Below the pieces are notes generated by a model, which ran no database searches, was not told the DNA's origin, and was given only the letters and a program-made list of their open reading frames with translations. Positions 49,801 through 64,000 of a stretch of DNA of 64,000 bases are shown in pieces. Source of the stretch: Lineus longissimus (Eukaryota > Nemertea > Pilidiophora > Heteronemertea > Lineidae); assembly GCF_910592395.1 (NCBI RefSeq), contig NC_088317.1, positions 682,001 to 746,000 of the forward strand, read 5' to 3'. The stretch's first letter is position 1; every line of letters begins with the position of its first letter. The translations under genes were made by a program, and so were the position numbers.

Positions 49801-52800
49801 TAGTAATATGATTCGCACAACTCGCATGCCCAGAAAATACTAGTTGGATATCTTGTTTTTGCTGAGTGTAGTTCATGGTTACAATTACGTAAATACCCGC
49901 TGGGAAGAGAGACTTCAGATCTTTGAAGATTACCTGAAGCCCGCGCACTAGATCAATCAGCAGCACTTCTAGCTTCCAACGACTTTTCAGTAGTTGTCTG
50001 TGAGTAACCGAAGCTTCAGTTGTTCCAGCGACCATTCTTCAACATTTAGAACTTCCACTATACGCAATAGTCCCCAAGGCGTTGGAAGAATTTGAACACT
50101 CCGATATGAAATAAGCTCTATACAATCCGCTGGGTTGTTGAAGACATCTTTCAGTTCTTCAGTATGTAGAACTCTGTGTATTCGATATTCTAATCTATTG
50201 GTTTGTGGAACTAATCGATTAAAATGTTCGTATTTGTTCAACATTGCTAGTACAACGTTGCTTGAGAAGACGTCTCATAACCGATAACGTTCCATTTTCG
50301 AAATCAAGGTATAACACTGTTTGCGTTATGACCATTTTCACGTGGCTGCACCAAATCTCACTCCACCACAGTTTACACTCTGTACTCGGCGATAAACTCC
50401 AACAGTGCTAAAAACGAAGTGATGTTTTCCTTTCGGTGACATTGTCAATACCCACTGGTACTTTCGCAAAGCAAAAGCTGAATTCAGAAATCGATATTTG
50501 TCCGTCAATATTGCCATACTCTCAAGGTGATGTGGATATTAGCATCACTGATTGTGGCCAGTTGTTTCAAGCACGAAATGAATCGATTAGCTACTTGTTT
50601 CAACGAATGAAAAAGTAAAAAACTGAGTCATGACATGCAACCATTAGTGTAAGTTGGGTATCACCAGAGGGGAGACGTAGTGCTGAGAAGGATGATGAGG
50701 TTTGATCAATCAAAACTCCTCGTTGATGGATCCTTTTCAAACTTAGCCTTGAGCTGAATTCAGTTTAATGTGACCTGGGTTGTCGTTAATTGAAACGCCA
50801 CAGGATAACTTCACTGGAGTTATCAAGTAGTGTGCACAGAGTGCTGTCTTTACGTGCAATGCGTTGATACGCACCAATGCATAAGTAAATATGAGCACTG
50901 ATATACTGTCCAAAAAACCAAGGATCAAGACAAAATGTAACTACCAGTTTGATATATTGCTTGACTGAACTCTGTTTGCATTCTTTGTAAAGTGCAACTC
51001 TAGGAATATCTGTAACTGCGACTGCCAACAGTAATGAAGTTTCCCCTCATAATTGAAGCCTCAATTAACACACGAACACATAGTTTTTAATTCTCGTTCA
51101 TTTTGTGGGTGTGGGTGGGCTTTGATGTTTGAAGATGCCATTAGTCATTGATATCATCGCTTTTTCTGCTGGAAGTCTTACAAGACACGTCAACAAGCAT
51201 GTTATGCTGACGTTTCCTGAAGATTATTTTGTGGTGACACAGCTGTCTAGGGTCTCACAATGAATGCAATAGTCACATTTTCTTCTCTTCTAGTAATAGC
51301 AATATCTCCGCCTAGTCGCGGTCTCGTTAAGACATCCGTAGTCCTTCAGTGCCAAGGTACAATGCAAGGACCAGTGGTATGTTCACTTCGAAACAACTTA
51401 TTTTTCAGTGATTCTTATTCGCTTAAAGGAAATCACCTGAGTTTTAGCGAAGTTCTAGACCATACTTCGCAGTATAATGTCGCAATTTACATCATGTGGC
51501 ACAACTAGAAGGTGAGGTGTGAGGACATGGCTTCAGCCCCGTAGTTGTTGTATTAGGTACTCATGATCACACTAAGTCAATCATAAAACGAACCATACTC
51601 AACTTTGGAAGGAGGATAAGACAATTTCCAAGCATATTGCCCTTCTCTCAGTCAAAAGCCAAAACCATATCAACTTTCAGCTCCACTGCATCCACCATAA
51701 ATATCGCCGAATATCAGGATGTACAGCCGTACACACATCTTCCGGGTATCTATCATTTTTATACCCTCCCATGTCACCCGTTTACCACTTTACTGCACCT
51801 CTGCTATGCAAGATTTATATCCGCTTCCGCTGGTCTGAACAGTGCGCATTCGTTGACGTATCTGGTGAATGAAAAATGACATGGTTTTCATATAGGAAAA
51901 GAATTATGGCAGTTTTGCCACAGGCCATGGAAGACACGGAAGATAAGGAGTACATGGTTAGATAATATTGGAGTGGACCGACCACACAACATCTCACCTC
52001 ATCTGGACGACAGAAATCTGCCTGCTGTCTTGGTGCCAAGTGACCATAGGTCACGAAACTGAATGATGGGTCAGTGAGAAAGTGAGCGAGTGAAGGATGG
52101 CTGAAATGGGGGCATTCTTGCCTTTTACCACTTGTAGTAACCTGAGTAATGCCTCCACAGGGGGAGGGGTGCATGTAACTGACCTTCGGGTGCGAGGATG
52201 GAGAAAGCCTTAGTTAAGCATGCTGTTGATATTCGGAATAGTGGTTTAAACAACATATCTTTTACCCAGTGGTTGCGCATGCCTGATTGGAAAGGTTTTA
52301 TGTGCTGCAAGTTGTTAGTGCCTTGATACATGTCTATGAAGAAAAACAGGGCTTGTCTGAATTTTCACGCCAATTATGTCGCATGATTACTAGACTGTCG
52401 TGTTATCGTGATACATTTGTCCACAAATACCTTTGTCTAGTTCAGATAAAAGGAAGCTTAAGTGTCAGCTTTGATACAAAAACAAATATCAATATATGAT
52501 TATATTCTTACCCGTAAATTATTGGTTATGCACCACAAGAACAAACAAACCTGTATGGTACAACTAGTAATTTAACGCGGACATCACCACTCCCTGATCA
52601 CGAAGCCAGCCTTTTGATTGTTGAAAATAACATAATTTTACAGATTCGTTTTTACTGCCACTGGCTATTTCTCAAAATAACAGGCCAGTCAATGATAAGA
52701 TAGATTTTCTCTCGAATTCTTGCATCCAGTTGCACCTGACATGCATCTCTTGCACTACACAATCTTTTAAACCTCACCAGAGCCATAGAAATGTGTCGCA

Positions 52801-54856
52801 GACGTTGCACCACAAGAGAATTCAGCTTCAAAGGATCAAACGAAGAATTTGTTGTTATGTTTTGAGAGTAGTCTGATTTTAAAACTATCTCAGTCATGTC
52901 AGTAAGCTTACACCGAGTTGCCTTCGGTAAGTGAAAATCTATACTCTGACTGGTAACGTTTGATGGCTACATATATTGGTTTTATCTGCTGCTCTCAAGT
53001 ACTCGCGGTGCTTCAAGTATTGAATTTTTTACCATGTTGTATGATCAATCGAACCACTTCTCTATGGATACTTCGCTGGCTCAGGTGTCTCAGTTTTTAC
53101 GAACTCTTCTGCCTGAGGCGAACGACATGGTTTCTGTTTTGCTCTGAAGTTCTTGTGGGAAGGATGTGTTGCACCAGTATATTATCTTTGTGGATTGAAT
53201 GAAAGGCTCTTTATCATGCATTTCAGTGAGGGTCGCTTGGTGTCCACAACAGGAGTCCATAGGTTCTGTTGAAATTATCAGTCAAACGTTGCGGCCGTCA
53301 GTGCCAACACCAACATGTCACATAGACCCACCGCCACTGGGCCATCTGTGACCATTATCAATTGTCTTTGTTGATGCTGGTAAGCAGGACACGTTTTGGT
53401 CCATGCCGTGGAGCAACCACGCTCCTCAACCTTACAGGGCCATCTGTTGTGACCTTCATTATCATTTATATGAGGCCAGTAAGTGGAGTAATGCGTCCGC
53501 AGAAATGGCTGGTTAGCTCCACGTCGTCTTTGATTTCCTCGGATCCTGATTGATCGGCTCTCGTCTCCTTTATATTAATCAGATGTACTCGCCTCTTGCA
53601 TCAGTAAGCCCACTTGCTACCCGCTCGATAAATGCTAGCTTGACATAGTATGTTTCTTAGGTTGGTTGCGGCGCAGCAGCGTGGCCAGGTTTAGGTTCTT
53701 GCTGCCTTATTTGTATTGTTCAGATGTTTTATGCCACATGGGCGAGCTTGGTACCTGGTTGATCTATATGCTACGTTGACATGGTATGTTTTTTGGTTTA
53801 GGTAAGCGTGGTGGTGATATCATGGTTCTTGGTGTCTCTCGTGTATCAATCAGTTGCCGTGTAGTGCATTCGTATCAATTACAGCTCATCAGTCTCAAGT
53901 CCACGGTGCTTATCGTTGGAGAGCAGCAACCCCATTGAGTCTGAGCATCTACGTTTGTTTTGTAGTGGTTTAAACAAGCGGGAAATGTTGTAGATCAAAA
54001 AGCTCTCTGCTTAAAGAGTGGTCACAGTTGTAGCGATTTCAAGATCAGATCGTGTGTCAACCACCTTCTCGGGGAGTCTAGTGGCCCTTTATCAACGGTG
54101 GCGAATACACGAAAAGGCAGTGACTCTGCCAATAACCTCTACAGTTATTACCTGTCTGATGACTGCAAGTGTTCGGACCACATCGTAAAATTGTAACTGT
54201 GATAGCACAGCAGCTTGACGATGGAAGAAAAGCATCAAAGAATGCTCACTCCATGTATTTTCGCCTCACTACATAACATTGGAGCACACATCTCCCGTTA
54301 CAATTTTTTAAACGATGGTAAATATGAAAAATCTATACCCTGGCACTGAGTAAGCTACTTGATGATTCACTGCACCATTGACAAATGTGAGTTCTAGGTT
54401 CTACACGACAGAGATATCACCATTGGACATACCAAGTTTCCAATATGCGCTAGTGATTGTTATGACAATGCATCTACCTACATGAACTTTCATTCCGTCC
54501 ATATGATCGAAATCGACAACCATTGACTGGAGAGTTCGCCAATATCTGTAGGTTTGATTACCAAAATATCGTCATAACTTGAGAGTAGATCAGAGTTAGG
54601 TATCCTGGAGGTATGAAAGTGTTAAAGTCAATCACCATATATCTGAAAATATCATGCTTCGTCGACAAATATAGTTGAATCACGCGAATTCTTTTGTTCC
54701 GCGATCGACCTCTGTTCGGCTGATGTGTTTTGCCCAGAGGAATTGTTGAGAAAATTGATATTAGACTTATTGACTTGGGAACAAGATTTATTGTGGATTG
54801 GTATCGGATGTTTACTCTATGTTCGTAAAACAAATAGAGTTGTACCGGTTGCAGGA

Positions 54857-54924
54857 GTACGTACATAATGAACGTACGTACGTAATGAACGTACGTACAT
54901 AATGAACGTACGTACATAATGACC
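54857..54924. repeat. 17-bp tandem repeat, four copies
   Basis: The unit GTACGTACATAATGAAC repeats four times with one internal change in copy 2 (GTACGTACG) and one at the end of copy 4 (GACC). It is rich in self-complementary ACGTACGT. It lies in the neuroligin intron. Confidence 0.9.
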
Positions 54925-57900
54925 TGAGACCATTTCATTTGCAGCCACTTTGTATCTAAGTGACTGACATTGCCCATGCTAACGTATCTCCATCAGCATC
55001 ATCATACTGCTTTTCCCTGAGTTTGTGATCAACCAAGTTGCTTTGTTTATTAGCAGTTCAGCTCCACCACTAAGCAACCACGCAGGAACATCTGATCACC
55101 AACAAAAACCCTCATTAATCGCTTATCTAGCGTATTAAACGTTGAGTAACCGAAACCAAGTGACTAACTGATCCCTGATGTGTAAGCCCATCATTCTTCC
55201 ACGCAAAAAACTCTGCCTTTGGGCCTCTTTTGTCTACTATTAGCGACTATCTGCTGATTACTCCCTTAAAAACATTGGCAAAGCTGGTCGATGTTATTTA
55301 TGCTTGCAGTATCTGCTCCCTCTGGCTATGTGCATTAATTGCATTGATAAGTAATTGTCTCAGCAGACGTAATCCTCATGAAAAATATGCATAATGCACT
55401 CAATATACACAGCCGCGGTAATGGATTTTTTAATGTTATCAGTCTTAATGATCGGGAAGTAAATGGTGTCTACCTTTGTTTTAAAGACTGACTGTATTGT
55501 CAATATATCGGCACCGTTATTCATGCAAAGGTTTATTGATTCCATACTTCCAGATACTAGGGGATTGGGATGTGCAAGGCCAAGCAGTGCTCACTACCAG
55601 TGTTTTGTACCAAGTCATTCCTTGCCCAGGGTTGCGGTCATAGTCTTGAGTCGTAAAGTAAGACCAAGCTGACAAACTTCTCAGTTATTTTGAATCACCC
55701 GAAAACATTTTGTCACGATAGCTTTACAATGACATTCCCTGTAAAATGAGGTGACTACTACGCGAATGCGTCAGATTGATTGCGTTTTCACCACTAAATA
55801 ATGCAATTGATCATCTGACCATCTGTCCCCGTAATATGATAAAAAAACGCGAGCTGTCACTTCTCTGTGTTTGTCTCAGCGAGATGCCAGTGGACAACAT
55901 ATCATTGGACTGCCAATTCGTGGTGAGAAAAAGTGAGTCAGTGGTCGTCGCTATCTTCTTGTACATGATTACACCATTCAGCCACGTGTCAGCTCCATAT
56001 GTCAATCTGCAGCGAGTTAGAAAAGGCAACTCTTACACGTCGATTGTATCTTAAGCTGTCAACCAATATGAGCGAATTTGGTTCAATGACAACATCTTCG
56101 ACTGGACATGAGAGAGCACAGTCAGGGGACACTTTCAGGATGCACACAGCAAACGACAAAGCAATGACTTTTTTCAGCTGTAGGCTATCCACATGACAAC
56201 ATGTAGTGCGGACATCCCAGTAAAATACCAATGATGCCAGACCATGAAGTATAAAAACATAATGTAGTCTGCTCGTGACATTCTCCTCATAACTATTTAC
56301 AGCAGTGGACATTCTGAACGGCCGCTGTGGGTGTCTCCATTGCCCGGCCCATTAGGTGACCCACAACATCCATTAAAACTGACTTGTTTATGTGGGTGCT
56401 GTGCTCCGAAATACAGCCGTCACGAATGAGCAGTAAATTTTAAGGACCTACGGAGTTATCAAGGGCTTTATTACCAAGTTGTTGGCTGCCCAGTCACTTT
56501 CAAAACTCAACAGTGAGCATGGTAGTAGCCATCGACAAATTACTCTACTGCTCTGTCACAAAAGTGTACGTGACATCTTCTTGGTGACACGCAGATCCTG
56601 GCTAACTCACTCATAAGGTTATCACCATTTGAAAGGCTCCGAGTCAGATTGCTAAATCATATTTCGCCGAATGATTCGCGGCCAAGATTGACAAATTTAT
56701 GGCACCCAGATGTGCGGCAAGCGGATCGCGAAATTGGACAATTCTCCTGCCGACAGATCTGACAGAAAGTCGATGAGTATACAATTCTTCAGATCTTTGG
56801 TCCAGTAAGAGGTGACCTTTTTCTTTCTGGACAATTGGGAGAGAGTCACACTTTGCTAACAGTTACAGCGCATGTCGGGCGATCCGGATGAACTTTGTCG
56901 TGCGTTGTTTTTTTTCTTGTTGGGTGAAACCCTCACTTAGTAGCTATGTGACCATATTACAAATGTTTTTTGTTAATAAAACACGATATGACTACTTTCC
57001 CATTGATTCAGTTAAGTCGACTCCGTGTTGTGATGAACAATAAGGTGGAAATCCTACAACGCAAGAATGTGACCGAAATGGGTGATGCCTGTATCGATCA
57101 AGTTAAGCGTTCGGATGCTTGGTATGTGACCCTGAGCCTGGCAGGCCAACTCCGTGACAAGAAACTCGGACAAAAACTTTCAAAAGCTTGCATTCACGTC
57201 GTGGAGTGCGTTTGCGACTGCATTGACCCTGGTCATGGGGATATAAATGACATGGGCACTTCATCCCAACCCAACTGGCATGCCTGGGTCAATCAATGCA
57301 ATGGCAATAATTTACCCCCAGCATGTTGGCCCTGTTGCCTATGTCTTTCTACCACTCAGACTGCATCCTGATCCCGTTGCAACAACTGACGCTCCTGTCA
57401 GGGTAATGTGAATTTATATCAGCTTGAGAGTTATTTTTCCAATGATTCCATTTATCCTGTGAGCAGGATTCTGAAATTAATCCTTGCGTAGGTGTAGTCG
57501 TATTTCTGTTGTTGGTGAAAACATCGCGTGCAATCACAACCTCACTTCCGAAAAAGTCGTATCATGATCCCTCAACTAATTGAGTCAAATACCACATCAT
57601 CCGATCATGTGACTGGGAGTGTCTTGTTCGAGATTGTACAACGAGAGGGTTGGCTTGACTCCTGTCTGATCCTCTGCATCCATCATAGCAACCCGTCTAA
57701 ACGGCTCAGAGGAATAAAAATCATGCGATAAACTGGACGTTCTTTTACAAGACTAGAGACTCGTGTTCAGTATCGCAGCCGACAACAACAACCAAAGTAA
57801 ATGCCATCTTGTCATAGTTTGGCGCCCCGATTCCTCCTTCGATTCCTAATAACTTGTACCGATCGAATGTGAATACAGTCACCCAGTGACCCTACAGCAC

Positions 57901-60900
57901 CATCTTTCGCTGTCAGGATGTCACAGTTCCCGATTAATTCATTCTTTTTGCGAAAACCAAATGTGCAACTCCGAATCGAATTTCTCCTATGCAATCTCCT
58001 TGCGCATCTGCTGTTTTCTCGATTTCACTGACCTTCTTTGAGACGAGTGCAAATCCCGTAAGTCGCTGGCTGATACGGCGGTTTATCGTTCAGATTCATT
58101 TCAATTATCTTGTCAATTTCATTTCTGGGATTGCACGTAGATTTCAACGACAAATGTGAGAGTTTGTGAGTTGGGACGAGAGGGAATAGTCTGTAGTTTG
58201 AAGGAAATTAATCTCGGGGGGAAACATGCATGCTGGATGTAAAAACATTGATTTTGTAACGGTTAAAGTTTAGAAAGGAGTCTCCAATCCACCGATTGTG
58301 TTTGTTGGATAACCGTGCCTCGCACCAAGTATTCTAATCCACGTCAGGGGCTGTGGGGCTGGGTTGACTATGGGAAGTTGCCTTATTTTAACGTTTGTGT
58401 AGCATTCTTTATGACGTGGGTAAGTTGCGTAGCACAGTGCGCCTTTGACCCATACATTGGCACATGATAACTTTTTTATGTCACCTGACCATGTGCGAAT
58501 ATAAATGCGCTTCGCCTAAAGGCCTATGTTTGGCGTTGACAAGTGTTCGAACGTTGCGCCTAATGTAAGTTGTTTTGCTATAGATAGTACATACAGGGTG
58601 TTTTATCGATCGAGACGGAAAACTACTTCGATCCCTTATTTATTGATGTGCCTGATTGCGACTGAAAAACATCCAACATACTTAAAATATTTTCATCGCG
58701 ATGGAATTTATCGGGAAAAAAACATAGAAAATCATTAGATGTAAAAGGGATTCTAAATTAACCTGAGCCGGAGCCTTAGGTGGGTTTTATTTCAAGGATT
58801 TTTTTCCTCCCGTAATCATTGGTTTGAATTTTAAAATGAGGTATATGATGTACGCCCAAGGCTACATATGCACTTGATGTAATATTTGGCGCGCGATTTT
58901 TCTATGTATATTTAAAAAACAGCTTTGATTTGCAAAGGGAAATACAGATATGTAGAGCAATCATTATCTCCTATTTTACTTTGCAGTTAATAATTTCATG
59001 TTACTATTGCCGGGAGGCGTTATAACCGAACTGATAGTCAGCTGATACTGATAGATATCTGCTTGTGGCCTTTAACTAGAGCTATATCGATATACAGCAA
59101 GGTGAAGGCAACATATCTACTTCAAATGCAGCAAAACTATATACATATATAATTTGCCTTTGGTTCACATGACTCCTCCAGTATCCTCATCATATCCATA
59201 GATCTAGCCATGGGAAATGTCATCTGCTGTAATTGTCTCCTATGTAACTTTAATCAGCCCATCCAGTGCGAAGTTTGCTGATTACCATTGTGCTCATAGT
59301 ATGTAGAAGCCAATTCCAAAACAATGAAATCTGACATAAATATCTATAGATGCTAAAATGATCAAGAGCAGAAAATGTATGAACAAGTTTCCAGGATAAT
59401 ATTTTAAATGTCAAAGAACCAATCATAACGTAATAGCCCTCCAATGGAATATATAATTGTGATCGGATAATATAACGGCAATAGAATTCTCCACAATCCT
59501 TTCATTTTAAAATGTCTCCAATATCACTATATTCAAATTCAGATAATTGCGTATATCAAAATCTGGGTTGCGTTTGTCTGGATATATATGTAATCATGCA
59601 TCATTTGCACTTAGCAATACAGACAGGGGAGGTTTCGTAGGTAGGATTTCACTTGAAATTGCCCATCTCTCCCCGCGATATTGAGTTACATGTATCTTAA
59701 TGAACTAAAGCAACGTTTACAGGAGGAGTATTAGATTTGACCCGCGTCCAGTACTTGAAGTGAAGATGTACTGTTTCAAAAAGGCGTGGCCGGGTGTTGA
59801 TACATTGCCTCAGTCCTAGGAAGCTGCATATAAACATAAGTAAAAAAATAATCATATTAAAAACCGATCTTCTCATTTTGACCAGCCATCGATCGATCGG
59901 GTACCAATCTTAGCAAAGCACCTCGCAGATGTTAAGGGCAGACCTGGCTAAGAGCTCTCCCCGATCTTTAAGCGGTTGGTTGAAAGTTGCCTTTAGCTTG
60001 TTCATGCAGCGACCCATGACATTTTGAAAGATACGGCAAACAACCTTTAACATTAACTTGACAAGATCAGACCCGTTAAAGTGACTTTTATGAGTTAAGC
60101 TGCTTGGGGTAATATCCAATCAAAACGTTCACTCTGGCAACCTTCGACGCCTTGGTACATCTGCACATGTTGGTTGTACCCTGACGTGAGGTTGAGCAGA
60201 ATTTAACTCTGGTTTTATGGCTGCTGAAGAATAATTAAATCTAATGTACGTCTCGCATGCGATACTTTAAAGAACCTGGGAGGTTATAGTTTGAGGTCAT
60301 CTGGTATGAAGTGTACGGTGCCATCATCTCAAAGTGCAGTATGTGTCTGGGTATTAATTATAGGATTTATTCTCATATATTGACGTCAATATAGACACGA
60401 CTGTTCTCGCTGACCTTATGCCAGTAGTCAAGCTATCAATTCCTCTAATTATAATGTTTTCTCCATGTATAGTGCCATTGTCGCCCACTCTGCCATTCTA
60501 CTGGCTCAGTGTTTGCAACCGGTAATGATGTTTTAGTGATATTTGTCCTAATGGTTTACTCCATGCTAACATACTTCATAAAGAGCACTGTGTAAACTGT
60601 CAACTGGTACACAGTTTTAGAAATGGTCATAAACTGGGTGTAATAGGTGATATCAAAGTAGATTATGCTGCTCATTTGATTCGTTAGACTTGTTGGCAGT
60701 GTTTTGTAAATGTAGACATTTTCTGGGCAGCCCGGTGAAAGGTTTTTGAATACAGAGAATCACTCATGTTTTCCAGCTTACATACGAACAGTGAAAGGAA
60801 ACAAAAATTGAAACACTCCAAAATATAACTCCTGTATTCGAATTGTCGACCTTCAATTTGTTGACTCGGTTGCCTTCATTTATTTCCTGGGCCTCGCTAA

Positions 60901-63900
60901 CAACAACCTGTACTTCTTGAGAACCTTAGATATGGTAGAGTCACGATTTTGAAACCACTCTTGGAGATCAACAGTGTCAACTTGGCCTTGGTTTTAAATA
61001 CCAATGATGAAATATGAAGCTACGTCTATATCATTTAAAGCATGTCAGCAACAGCCAAACATAGCTGTTGACTGAAAGACAAAATGTCTGTCATGATCAA
61101 AACAGAAGATGTATCCTTGCCTACACAATATTTAAGTGAATATTATCTGTTTAGCAGGCGAGTTATCGCAGCGTTAACATAAAATCAATATACATAGAGT
61201 GTTTGGCTTCAAATTAATATTCATTCATCAACTCTAGCTTATTACAAGAGTTAATCTAACAAATTTCCATCTGGAGGAGTCCCCTCAATGAATTTAATAA
61301 CCTGTAGGCTCGCCCTAGTTCAATATGCTGCAGTTTTTATGCCTTGAAATTCAATTTGAACCGCTTGAGATTCTGTGTGTACAGCGGGTTATGCATAATA
61401 TTATTGCAAAGTGAAAATCAGTTCCCATCTTCGTTGAGCTGATCGAGTCATAAAAGTGATTTTTTTCTAAGAAGCAAATGTTATTTTTGGTTATGGTTAT
61501 CGATAATTACATCATATAATTTTATGTCTGTGTTTGTTTGTGCCATGCGACGAGAGAGAATTTAAAACCAGCCAAAGGAGCATTTATGTGCGGTACATAT
61601 CACGTAAATCGTTATTCGTAGAATTTTATGGCCACTTTATAATGGCAGTTCTCACAAATAATTGCATTAGTTCGAATATTCCATAATTGGACAGAATTTT
61701 GAAAAGAGATTGATTCATGTATACTTCCATTTGCGGACTCCAAAATGGCCGTCCCTAGAGAGTAATATTTGAATATCGATGTAAGGAAGGCTGCACTGTT
61801 TCCGCAGAGAAATTGGTAGAGCCATTGCTTGTAATTTATCAAGTTGACTCGTGAAGAGAAATGTTGATTGCCCGATACAAATATAGGATGTGACTTGGTA
61901 CAGGCTGAATATAAACAGCGGATACATGTAAGTCATTTATTTGGTGGTTTATTGCAGCACACATATGTATTTACCTATTGTAATCGTGTGGATGTGGTGA
62001 CGCGAATTGCATATTTGCGCCGCCAGACTATCATCAACATCCAAGTGGCGATGTCGGAGTCTTTGATAACCTCTGTGAACCCTGTGTCACTTAACCGCTT
62101 TAAATCTAAATCTTAGTGGGAATAAGTGGAGATGTTAAACTTGGTTGAGTCAGACAAGTTAGATCACCTTCAACCCCATTATATGAGACATTCGTCATCC
62201 TTAAGAAATTAATCCACAATCCATCGGCCTTGTTTCAATTTATTATGACATCATTGGGTAATGAGATCACTTTGAAACTCTCCCGCCTGGGACAGAATTT
62301 AAATTGGCTTAAACTTAATGCTGTCGTCATTGAGTCATACAATAATCGTAGCTTAGCCTTGTTCTGAAGCTTGAAGCATAAGTTATGTGCTTCTCGATCA
62401 CTTAAAATGCAAATCGCTTCGTGAAAATATCTTTTCCTTCATCTTTCATGCGATTTGTTGAAAACTCAGCTCATCATGTTAAAGCTGTCGATGACTATTC
62501 AATAATTCATCCGCAGACGACTTGAAATTAACCAGCGGTAGATAAAACAGGAGACAAGGGTTTCTGAGTAGCGCGTGAGGTCGTCCTCTGTGTCAAGTAC
62601 ATTTAGCAAGAGATTGTCGTGTGTTCGCTATGCCATCGTGTTCATTGTATGACTTTTTGCCTTTATCACTTCCAAAAAGGTAACACTTCTTGCCTCAGCT
62701 CAAATACACCTAAAAAGGAGTGCATTCGATTTAAAGGACTGAAACTAACGTGCATGTAACGTATTTGAGCATAATATTTCTGCTTCTTGTCAATTCCTGT
62801 GATCTAGAACTTCTAATGTACCAAATATAGACCTTGTCTCTCCATCCCACGCCACCTTATACTTGCAACAGCGCCCCTCTTCTGAGATGAAATCCACCAT
62901 CTCTTCTCTATCAAACCATCTACCGGCCGAGTACCTATTCCTGCACTCCTAACCCTGACCACGCCAGATTCCCCACTAACCTTCAGCCATATTTCATTGC
63001 TTATCGCTCCCTTGTCCTCAACCAGAGCCACTGGAGGTTCATTCCAAATTATGGTCATTTCCATGCAATAGGCGACTTATTACTTTTTTGTCCCATAAGG
63101 GCACGGTTAATTACACTCAATACCGGTCTTATAGCTGAGCTATGGATGGAGTATACTCGCGAAGCTAGTGGAGTTGATATTCTATGAGCAGACAAGTCGA
63201 TATCGCCAAGACTTCGATGTCAGAAATACCACTAATCACAACATTCCTCAGGCAGGTCGGGATTGTTGCACATCCGAACAGGTATTGGCCAATCAGCCAA
63301 CCAATCATGCCTGTTGGTTTCAGAAAGCATGGACTAGGGGGCTTACCGGGCTTCTAATTGGCCAATGTACCTGGGAAATGATGATGTTTTTGCTTGAAAA
63401 AAGTGACAAATATACGTTGCAAAATCAGCAGAAATGAAGATTGGCGCAATTTTCGAATGGCTTATTATCCGTTTCCCGGAAATACGCATTGTACAGTAGC
63501 AACGTCCGGCGTTGAAAACTCTGCAGCAATCATGATTTACTCCTCTTACAGACGCAGCAATATGTACTTGAGCTACTTCCGCTGTCTGCTGACAATGAAA
63601 ACACTCTGATACCCCCTCAAGTACGCACATCGATTTCAGAACATTGTTGTCTTCCTACAGAAATGTACTCTTGTTGATGTTTTTTGTTTTACTATGTACA
63701 CATTATACCCATGAAAATCGACTCTGTAAAAATCAGGATGTGTATGTTACAAAGAATGCATTGTAGATGAGGGTGTTACGGTTATTATGCACATATTGGA
63801 GTCTTTTTGTTAACGTCTAAGTCTAGAATTATGGTCATGCGCAGATTCGAGAATCTGTTTCAGCCGGTTGGTATGAAGATAATGCGGTTCTGCCCTGCGG

Positions 63901-64000
63901 TAGATGGAGGTAACCGCAATCTATCTTTCGTATTTCCCACCTTGTCGTAGGCAGGTTTACCAACGATTGGAGAGCGGTCACGCCGTACGTCGAGGCCACT

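Larger units (their letters stand above)
40314..64000 (+). other. Long first intron of neuroligin (window ends inside it)
   Basis: After the donor at 40314 I find no frame containing the expected next neuroligin segment (VMVYIHGGS-like) on the plus strand, so the intron should be at least 23.7 kb. Long 5' introns are common in neuroligin genes. I see no nested gene. The sequence is AT-rich with short tandem repeats listed separately, a repeat-like CCAAGATGGCCGACAAATTT on the minus strand (near 42985), and a perfect 9-bp hairpin at 47932-47951. Open frames, the longest being 56970-57371 (133 aa), show no recognisable domain. Confidence 0.6.

Noticed and set aside
56970-57371. 133-aa frame inside the neuroligin intron
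   Set aside because: Length is within chance for 24 kb of DNA, no domain or splice context is seen, and composition does not look coding. It would be worth revisiting if transcripts exist.

Overview
The window looks like nuclear DNA of an invertebrate animal. The genes have introns with GT/AG borders, intergenic and intronic sequence dominates, simple repeats and fold-back repeats are common, and the recognisable proteins are metazoan (an Nup358/RANBP2-type nucleoporin, a FAM122/PABIR PP2A regulator and a neuroligin). Missing vertebrate features and marine-invertebrate-style repeats make a lophotrochozoan or similar bilaterian my best guess, but the sequence alone does not settle the taxon. 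All assignments were made by reading the sequence and recalling protein families; no search was run.

Layout: (1) 228-1466, minus strand: four consecutive exons of the N-terminal TPR region of a RANBP2/Nup358-like gene, whose 3' part lies off the left edge. (2) 1467-3534: a roughly 2 kb divergent intergenic or promoter region holding an NRF1-type site and a large inverted repeat (arms about 320-335 bp). (3) 3595-6352, plus strand: a complete eight-coding-exon FAM122/PABIR gene (404 aa) followed by a probable 2 kb 3' UTR. (4) 9535-17277, minus strand: a very large two-coding-exon gene (2,500 aa) that I cannot name. It combines an N-terminal region resembling a Ulp1/C48 peptidase fold, a long T/A/P/V-rich linker with degenerate repeats, a tandemly duplicated module of about 240 aa that I do not recognise, a GATA-like zinc finger, two C2H2-like fingers, a C-terminal PHD finger and two SUMO-interaction-like motifs. 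This is the most interesting object in the window.

(5) 17.3-39.8 kb: about 22.5 kb without a convincing gene, rich in repeats: two copies of a fold-back element, a 64-bp tandem array, an 18-bp array of 37 copies inside a probable non-autonomous DNA transposon, and a 284-bp tandem array. (6) 39878-40313, plus strand: the first coding exon of a neuroligin (signal peptide plus start of the cholinesterase-like domain). The remaining 23.7 kb appears to be its first intron, with only short tandem repeats and no recognisable next exon.

The genes are not an operon. RANBP2-like and FAM122 diverge from a shared region, FAM122 and the large zinc-finger gene converge, and the large gene and neuroligin diverge across the repeat-rich region.
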